From: Sedimentisphaerales bacterium
GTDB taxonomy: Bacteria > Planctomycetota > Phycisphaerae > Sedimentisphaerales > SG8-4
Direction: 5' to 3'
Assembly (NCBI GenBank): GCA_016928975.1
Contig: JAFGJR010000141.1
Location: forward strand, 1-7,730
DNA: 7,730 bases
The notes below the pieces were generated by a model that had not been told where the DNA came from, did not search any database, and saw only the letters and a list, made by a program, of their open reading frames with translations. This document shows positions 1-4,927 of this stretch, piece by piece (position 1 is the first letter of the stretch; each line of letters begins with the position of its first letter). The translations under genes were made by a program, and so were the position numbers.

Positions 1-3000
1 ATCCCGGCGGCGATGGGCTCGCCGGCCTCGAACTGCACCGGGGCCGACCAGTGGCTCCAGCGGCCGGAGGTGTCTTTCATCCGGCAGCGGATGCGGTAGG
101 TGTGTCCGGTCTTGACCACGGAGGCGGGGATCTTGACATCCGCGTTGAACGTGGTCAGCTCCGCACTCTCCCACAGTGGCTCGATCTCGTACTTGCCCGG
201 CCGACGCTCAGCCGCCGGCGTCACCACTTCCTCCGTGCCATCGCCGCCACTCTGGGTCTTTTCCCCGGTCAGTCGCAGATCGAGGAAACAGTCGGAGCTA
301 CTGCCGAGCGACGAGTTCAGCACCTGCACGGCGACAACGTTCGTCCCCCGGACCAGCCACGTCGCGGGTGCACCCAGCTCGGCGCGGCGAAATGTAGTAT
401 CCTCGATGCTGCTGGCCGCCGTGCCATTGTACGGCACTTCCGCCGAGGAGACGTTCTCCTGATAAGCGAGCTTGCCGTTGATCCAGACATTGACGCCGTC
501 GTCGAGCTTGACTTCGAGGATCAGCTTGTCAAAGCTGGTGAGGCTGGCCACCTCGAACGTATTCCGGAGGTAGACTGTAGTGTATCCGTTCCGCATATCA
601 TTGAGAGTAGTGGCGAGGAAGTCTTCGCCGTAGCCGATGGCCGTCTTGCCCGTCAACCACTGGGCGTCGTTGAAGCTCAGTGCTCGCCACGCGCCCTGTG
701 TAGCGGAAGGGTCGCTCAGGCCCTTGAAGTACTTCCACGTGGCGCCGTCGGGCAAGAGCACGAGGCCGGAGCCCTGCGAGGGGACGACGATCTGCGAGCC
801 CGCCATCACCTCGCCGATCCGCCATTTCATGGCCGCGAAGGTGCCGGCTCCCTGCGCATCGGCAAAGGGACCGGTGCGGAAGGTGAGCGTATTCAGGGGA
901 AAGCCCGCCGGGCCGGTCGCCGTCACGACGGGCGTCTGCGGCGCTTGCGGGTCCTCGGTGTATGTGTTGAAGGCGCGGTTGCTCGACGCGATGTAGTCCT
1001 TCATGATCTGGACCATGCCGCGGAAGTCCTTCGTGGAGGCCCTCTGGTAGAACCGGCCCTGTCCCGCCTTGCTCTGGTTGACGTAGCTGGACGTCATGAT
1101 CGGGTTGTAGTCCCACATGGCGCGATCGGCGCCGACGAAGGTGGCTGTCCCGCCAGCCGGGGAATCGATGATGTCCGCCAGGTCGTCGAGGACCTGGTAG
1201 GCCTGGTCCTTGTTGTAGAACAGGTCGAAGAACTCTCGCTGGCGATTCTGATATTCGATCTGGAGGTTGGCGTTAGAGAAGATGCTGTTGCGTGTGAAAT
1301 CGTCCGCGCCGCCGCCGTACATGTTGTTGGCCCAGGTCAGGTCGACATCCCAGGGGAGAATGGTCCAGCGATTGGTGACGGGGTCGTGATAGAAGAACCA
1401 GTTCTTGCCGCCCTCCATGTCGCCGTGATGCACGCCTTCCACGACACAGCGGAAGCCGTAGTAGGGAGGCAGTTCGACGTTCTGCCGCCACCACGCCTCC
1501 TGCGGCCGGGCGCGATAGCCGCTCTGAAACGCCGTCAGGTCCGAGTGGTTCGTGGGCTGGGTGGGGCCCTGGTTGTTGAGTGAGCCGCCGCCTGCTCCGG
1601 CGTCGGGGGCGCCGCTGTCCATCTTGTACAGGTTCCCGTCGGGCAGGCCGTGCTCGTCCAGGAACCGCCCGTCCATCTGCTCGAGGGTCATGTACAGGCC
1701 CCAGAAGTCGCCCTCGTACTGGGTCGCCCCGGTCTCGGCTGCCTCATCAACGATGCGGAAATGCACCCAATTCGTCCTTGAGGCCGGGCAGCCCATCAGG
1801 TTGAAGAACTTGAACGCAGCCGCTTCAAACATCCCCTGCTCGCCGCGATGCTGATAATCCCCTTGCTGGATGCACGCCGAGAAGTTGATCGTATCCCACT
1901 TCGTGTCGTACTTGTTCCCGTAGTCGTCGCGCGCCTGGAAGTAGTGTCCCCTCAGGAGTGTGAACTTGGGCATATTCTTCCCCATGGCGTAGCGCCAGAC
2001 GCCGCCACGGAGGCGGTAACGGATGTGGTCGTAGACCTCGCCGTCGTAGACGAGGGTGCCGTACCACTTGAAGACGGTTCCCTGTGTGCTGTTGTACGGG
2101 ATTTGCTCCTTCCACATCCATGCCTCAACATCGGTTTTCTTGCTGACCAAGTGGTACACCGGCAGGCTGTTCATGGTTTCGGCGGAGTATTGCACGACCT
2201 GGCCGAGAGCGCCCGTGTCGCCTGGCCTGGCCGCACCTTTCCATCCGGGCACGCCATCATAGACAAAATAGGCAAAGTTGGGCTGTGGATCATCGGAATA
2301 CGGCACCATCACGCTGGCGCCGGTGGCGTCCGTGGCACGAATTCTGTACCGGATCAGGTAGCGGTGCTTCTGCACAGACGCCGGCATCTCGAACGTGTAG
2401 ATACCGTCCAGCATCTCCGCGTCGCCGTTCAGTCCGTCATCGTGCATCGTGGCGGTCGCCCAGTTGGAATTGTATTGAGAATCCGTCCGGCTGATGTAGG
2501 CGCCTGGCGCCACGATCTGGTAGTACAGCGTGACCGCCGCCACGCCGTTCGGGTCGGTCACCTTCGCCGTGACCACCACGACCTCCCCGGATTGCGGCTG
2601 CTTGGGCGAGTGCTTCACTTGTCGCACCTGGGGCGCAATGTTGCTCGAGAAGACCCCCGCGTTCAGCCCGGCGGGCGTAGGCAGCGCAGACCGCCAACTG
2701 CCCCCCAGGTCGTTATCAAACCACGGATTCGTCAACTGCATCGACTGCCCACTGCCGGGGCTGGTTTCGGGCACTGCGTCACCGACCGTCGGCCAGGGGA
2801 AGCCAACCTGGTAGTTGACCTCATCGACGATGTCCCCCGCCGCATCACACAGGACGATGCGCTCGCCTTCGCTGTCCAGATGGCCGCCGTACGGCCCGAA
2901 AAGCGACGTCATGGGGACCGGGAACCGCCCACTCCACTTGGCACGTACACGGATCGGGTCCTCCGCCACCACCAGGTACCCCCCGGCGGACAGGACGGTC

Positions 3001-3278
3001 CCCGCCTCAAACGTGTAGAATACGCCGCCATCCAGCCGCCAGCCGCCCAGGGCCACATCGGACGTCCCCGGATTGTGCAGCTCGATGAACTCCACGAGCT
3101 CCGTCTTGATGTCCGGGTTCACGTGCAATTCATTGATGACGACGATCGAGTCGGCCGCCGTACTGGTCAATTCGCCCGCCGTCGCCGTGCCAGGCCCCCC
3201 GGCCCCGCCCAGGAGACCGACGCCAAGCCAGAGAATCACTGCTGTCACGACCGATGGAGATTCCTTCGATGCAATCAC
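1..3278 (-). CDS. Exported lamin-tail / CotH-kinase-domain protein, 3' end outside window
   Basis: Large exported protein, probably acting at the cell surface; the reading frame is open from a GTG at 3278 to the left edge (1092 residues seen, C-terminus missing). Residues 1-34 form a signal peptide: one Lys, a hydrophobic stretch, then a small-residue cleavage site near TATA|GE. Residues ~44-165 are a lamin-tail domain (VINELHVNP, VEFIELHN, GGWRLDGG). Residues ~215-330 look Ig/FN3-like. Residues ~370-770 match the CotH family, with WGLYMTLEQMD near 524, GNLYKMD near 545 and PWDVD at 642-646. CotH proteins are atypical protein kinases known from Bacillus spore coats; PWDxD is the Asp motif I take as metal-binding. 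Residues ~841-1001 resemble a galactose-binding jelly roll (DDGVNVWINGK at 926). A WSHWS motif lies at 1074. GTG is preferred because AGGAAGAGG lies 7 bases upstream. Kinase activity and any C-terminal dockerin or sorting tag are unproven. Confidence 0.88.
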   Translation of the reverse strand, partial: MIASKESPSVVTAVILWLGVGLLGGAGGPGTATAGELTSTAADSIVVINELHVNPDIKTELVEFIELHNPGTSDVALGGWRLDGGVFYTFEAGTVLSAGGYLVVAEDPIRVRAKWSGRFPVPMTSLFGPYGGHLDSEGERIVLCDAAGDIVDEVNYQVGFPWPTVGDAVPETSPGSGQSMQLTNPWFDNDLGGSWRSALPTPAGLNAGVFSSNIAPQVRQVKHSPKQPQSGEVVVVTAKVTDPNGVAAVTLYYQIVAPGAYISRTDSQYNSNWATATMHDDGLNGDAEMLDGIYTFEMPASVQKHRYLIRYRIRATDATGASVMVPYSDDPQPNFAYFVYDGVPGWKGAARPGDTGALGQVVQYSAETMNSLPVYHLVSKKTDVEAWMWKEQIPYNSTQGTVFKWYGTLVYDGEVYDHIRYRLRGGVWRYAMGKNMPKFTLLRGHYFQARDDYGNKYDTKWDTINFSACIQQGDYQHRGEQGMFEAAAFKFFNLMGCPASRTNWVHFRIVDEAAETGATQYEGDFWGLYMTLEQMDGRFLDEHGLPDGNLYKMDSGAPDAGAGGGSLNNQGPTQPTNHSDLTAFQSGYRARPQEAWWRQNVELPPYYGFRCVVEGVHHGDMEGGKNWFFYHDPVTNRWTILPWDVDLTWANNMYGGGADDFTRNSIFSNANLQIEYQNRQREFFDLFYNKDQAYQVLDDLADIIDSPAGGTATFVGADRAMWDYNPIMTSSYVNQSKAGQGRFYQRASTKDFRGMVQIMKDYIASSNRAFNTYTEDPQAPQTPVVTATGPAGFPLNTLTFRTGPFADAQGAGTFAAMKWRIGEVMAGSQIVVPSQGSGLVLLPDGATWKYFKGLSDPSATQGAWRALSFNDAQWLTGKTAIGYGEDFLATTLNDMRNGYTTVYLRNTFEVASLTSFDKLILEVKLDDGVNVWINGKLAYQENVSSAEVPYNGTAASSIEDTTFRRAELGAPATWLVRGTNVVAVQVLNSSLGSSSDCFLDLRLTGEKTQSGGDGTEEVVTPAAERRPGKYEIEPLWESAELTTFNADVKIPASVVKTGHTYRIRCRMKDTSGRWSHWSAPVQFEAGEPIAAG

Positions 3279-3285
3279 GTTACAA

Positions 3286-3294
3286 CCTCTTCCT
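3286..3294 (-). promoter_or_regulatory. Ribosome binding site supporting the GTG start of the CotH gene
   Basis: The minus strand reads AGGAAGAGG, ending 7 bases before the GTG at 3278. An in-frame TTG seven codons further upstream would add a basic N-terminus (KGRGCN) but has no Shine-Dalgarno-like sequence in front of it, so this site decides for GTG. Confidence 0.6.
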
Positions 3295-3337
3295 TTCAAC
3301 CAGTATGAGGGGCTGCTCAATGCACACCCCGCCCCAC

Positions 3338-3353
3338 GCGGCCCGCGGGCCGC
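3338..3353. repeat. Perfect 16-bp GC palindrome in presumed 5' leader
   Basis: GCGGCCCGCGGGCCGC is its own reverse complement. It lies between the candidate promoter (3377-3406) and the GTG start at 3278, so in RNA it could fold into a six-pair G/C stem with a CGCG loop about 60 bases before the start codon. A regulatory role is an inference; a DNA-binding site is equally possible. Confidence 0.55.
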
Positions 3354-3376
3354 TTCCGCACCCGCTCTACATCCTT

Positions 3377-3406
3377 ATCTTATCCGATTTGGCCCCCCCG
3401 GGTCAA
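3377..3406 (-). promoter_or_regulatory. Candidate sigma-70-type promoter for the CotH gene
   Basis: On the minus strand TTGACC (3406-3401) is followed after 18 bases by TAAGAT (3382-3377), matching the -35 and -10 consensus at 5/6 and 4/6 positions. Transcription would begin near 3370 and give a leader of about 90 bases. The spacer holds a run of seven G. The presence of this promoter just before the gene suggests that the CotH gene is transcribed apart from the AP2/HNH gene upstream. Prediction by eye only. Confidence 0.4.
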
Positions 3407-3484
3407 TACAGAAAGCCCACCAGCAACTGTTTTCGGACCTTCTATCCCCCTTCCACGTCTCCCATTGCACACTCCCAATCCGCA

Positions 3485-3531
3485 AATCGAGTCGCTCGCG
3501 ATCTCGAATTTCCGATGCTCGATTCGAGATC
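3485..3531. repeat. Overlapping inverted repeats just after the AP2/HNH stop codon
   Basis: GATCTCGAAT at 3500-3509 and ATTCGAGATC at 3522-3531 are exact reverse complements with a 12-base loop. A second exact pair, AATCGAG at 3485-3491 and CTCGATT at 3518-3524, shares bases with the first, so the two stems exclude each other. The block starts six bases past the stop of the nuclease gene and could end or stabilise its transcript. There is no T-run on either side, so a classic Rho-independent terminator is not supported. Confidence 0.5.
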
Positions 3532-3536
3532 CCCTG

Positions 3537-4247
3537 TCAGGACCCGGCCTGCTCCCGTGAGCGCTGCCGCGGGGGCATTCCATATTCCTCCGGGAAGTTC
3601 AGCCACGCATACTCTCCGAACAGCGCGAACGCCTTGCGGTCATAGGCGCGCGCCGCCTCGATCTCGACCTCGAAGCGGCCAACGTAGTGGTCCTTGCCCC
3701 TGTGACGGACGTAGACGACCCACTTCTTCTTGTCCTTGTCCCGGCACACGCCCTTGTACCGGGAGCTTCTGCCCTTCGGCCGGCTGTTGTACAGGTTCTG
3801 TCGTTGCGTGCACACCCGCAGGTTGCCCATGCGATTGTTCAGGCGGTTCCCGTCGATATGGTCCACGACTTTGCCCTTCGGCGGGTTCACGAGAAACCTG
3901 TGCATGGAGAGGTGCCTGCCGTTGGCACTGCGGCAGGCGTATGCCCGTTCACCGGAGCCGGTCGCGCACCACTTGTATTGACTGACCCGCTCATAGTCCG
4001 CTGCATCGACGATCGCGAACAGACCCTTCGTCAATGGAACATAGCGGACGTCGTCGCTCGGCGCCTCCGGCGGCTCCAGCCGGAATGTCGCCTCCCGCTT
4101 CCTGCAGAACCTGTGGCACACGTCGCCCCCCCGCACGACAGCCAACTGCCCTGGCGCCCCCGGCCGGTTCACGCACACCCGCATCGTCCGTTGCCCATCC
4201 TTCAACTCCATCGCATACACGCAACACTCGCAGGATTGCTCGGTCAT
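3537..4247 (-). CDS. AP2/HNH endonuclease with Cys-rich N-terminus (homing-endonuclease-like)
   Basis: Predicted 236-residue DNA endonuclease. Cys residues at 6, 8, 9, 25, 44 and 48 suggest a small metal-binding module. The HNH core covers about 112-155: H116 in MHRFLV, then VVDHIDGN (D129, H130), LNNR (N137, N138), GNLR (N142) and QNLYN (N151); the His/Asp/Asn set expected for metal binding and catalysis is intact. Residues 162-219 form an AP2 DNA-binding domain (RYKGV, W176, YVGRF, EAARAYD, G211, LNFP). HNH plus AP2 is typical of homing endonucleases in phages and bacteria, and similar stand-alone genes are frequent in planctomycetes as I recall. ATG at 4247 is chosen because AAAGGAG sits 5 bases upstream; the frame stays open to 4778, but that extension is low-complexity and resembles no protein. 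No interrupted host gene, intron or intein is visible around it. Confidence 0.88.
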   Translation of the reverse strand: MTEQSCECCVYAMELKDGQRTMRVCVNRPGAPGQLAVVRGGDVCHRFCRKREATFRLEPPEAPSDDVRYVPLTKGLFAIVDAADYERVSQYKWCATGSGERAYACRSANGRHLSMHRFLVNPPKGKVVDHIDGNRLNNRMGNLRVCTQRQNLYNSRPKGRSSRYKGVCRDKDKKKWVVYVRHRGKDHYVGRFEVEIEAARAYDRKAFALFGEYAWLNFPEEYGMPPRQRSREQAGS

Positions 4248-4252
4248 TCTCG

Positions 4253-4259
4253 CTCCTTT
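4253..4259 (-). promoter_or_regulatory. Shine-Dalgarno site of the AP2/HNH gene
   Basis: AAAGGAG on the minus strand, separated from the ATG at 4247 by CGAGA. It fixes the start inside a frame that is open for another 177 codons upstream, and is the strongest ribosome binding site in the window. Confidence 0.7.
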
Positions 4260-4322
4260 CCGGTAGTTGGCAGTCAGTTGCCGGTTGTCGGATGGCGCCC
4301 GGCGGCCGTGACAAACGGCGTA

Positions 4323-4357
4323 GAGACGCAAGATTTTGCGTCTCCGGTCTTGCGTCT
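4323..4357. repeat. REP-like palindrome with alternative third arm
   Basis: GAGACGCAA at 4323-4331 is followed after GATT by its exact reverse complement TTGCGTCTC at 4336-4344. A second complementary copy, TCTTGCGTCT at 4348-4357, pairs perfectly over ten bases with AGACGCAAGA at 4324-4333. The left arm can therefore pair with either of two right arms. The form resembles dispersed extragenic palindromes starting GTAGAGACG found in several bacterial groups. Copy number in this genome cannot be seen from one window. Confidence 0.65.
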
Positions 4358-4514
4358 TTCCGATCCGACAGCCAAGTCCGTCCGCCATCGGCAAGATCTT
4401 CACCCCTGTCACCACGGCCCGGCCGCACAGCCAGGCCCGAAGGGGCGCCGGGCGAAAACACGCCCCCCCCACTGTGGGACGCAGGTGCGCGATTCTGTCA
4501 AAAAAAGTGGTCCG

Positions 4515-4548
4515 CCCAGTTCCCCCAAATTCCCGCAAGCCCTTGCCC
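4515..4548 (-). other. G-quadruplex-type motif
   Basis: On the minus strand five runs of at least three G follow one another (plus-strand C-runs at 4546-4548, 4540-4542, 4532-4534, 4522-4526 and 4515-4517), with loops of 3, 5, 5 and 4 bases. This meets the usual G3+N1-7 pattern with a run to spare. A further GGGTGGGTGGG lies nearby (4570-4580). Transcription in the direction of the flanking genes would place the motif in RNA as well. Folding is a prediction from pattern only. Confidence 0.5.
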
Positions 4549-4927
4549 ACACAGGGATAGAAAAAATCTCCCACCCACCCGTTTTTCCCTCCTGACCTGG
4601 CCGGGCAAAGTGCAAGAACCACCCCAAACCCGGCCACCCCAGGCCGAATCTCCAATGAAGTTGCGACCAGCGAGTTCTGGGCCCCTGTGGAGTCGCACGG
4701 ATGTGAGATTGAAACAACGTGGTGCAAACGGGATAGCGTGCATGAGAAATGGCCAACTCCATATCCACAATGTGGCACTCTTCTCTGTTCGCTTAGCTCG
4801 TTGTCCTGCGACGACTAACGGCGCTCCCAGGTAGAAACCTTCCGCTCTGTCATTCGTGCGAAGCTTGTCCTCGACCCTGTCCGGGAGCCTTGAGCCGAGG
4901 CAGACGCGAAGGCGCTTCCAGATTTCG

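Larger units (their letters stand above)
4248..4927. other. 680-base region without a supported gene
   Basis: Between the kinase stop and the AP2/HNH start I find no reading frame with recognisable protein features on either strand. The open frames here overlap each other, are short or low in complexity, and lack ribosome binding sites. The region holds a Gttg-rich direct-repeat stretch next to the nuclease gene (about 4260-4292), a REP-like palindrome (4323-4357), C-tracts on the plus strand (4461-4645), a CRISPR-repeat-like sequence (4692-4715) and a small palindrome at 4765-4775. No convincing terminator follows the kinase and no clear promoter precedes the nuclease gene. Confidence 0.7.

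Noticed and set aside
51..1583. Open frame of 510 codons on the plus strand
   Set aside because: It is the mirror of the CotH/lamin-tail gene. The minus frame carries coherent domains and conserved motifs, while this one is rich in Arg, Ala, Gly and Val without any recognisable domain.
1848..3308. Open frame of 486 codons on the plus strand
   Set aside because: Antisense to the lamin-tail and CotH domains; composition typical of a GC-rich shadow frame and no recognisable domain.
4296..4454. CGCCCGGCG and CGCCGGGCG as possible terminal inverted repeats around the REP-like palindrome
   Set aside because: Nine bases made only of G and C are likely by chance in this composition; there is no target-site duplication.
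3687..4595. Open frame of 302 codons on the plus strand
   Set aside because: It covers the AP2/HNH gene in antisense and runs into the gene-free stretch; no motif and no ribosome binding site.
4409..4770. Small minus-strand open frames of 90 and 119 codons in the gene-free stretch
   Set aside because: They overlap each other in different frames, are rich in Gly, Trp and Arg because of the G-tracts, and have no clear start signal. They could recur if the DNA is a repeated element, but that would not make them genes.
4692..4770. CRISPR array
   Set aside because: Only one repeat-like sequence is present; no second copy at spacer distance on either side.
4248..4778. In-frame N-terminal extension of the AP2/HNH protein
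   Set aside because: The added 177 residues are not protein-like and a strong Shine-Dalgarno sits just before the internal ATG at 4247.
4861..4927. Terminator for the kinase gene
   Set aside because: Only short four-pair stems and no T-run after the stop codon on the minus strand.
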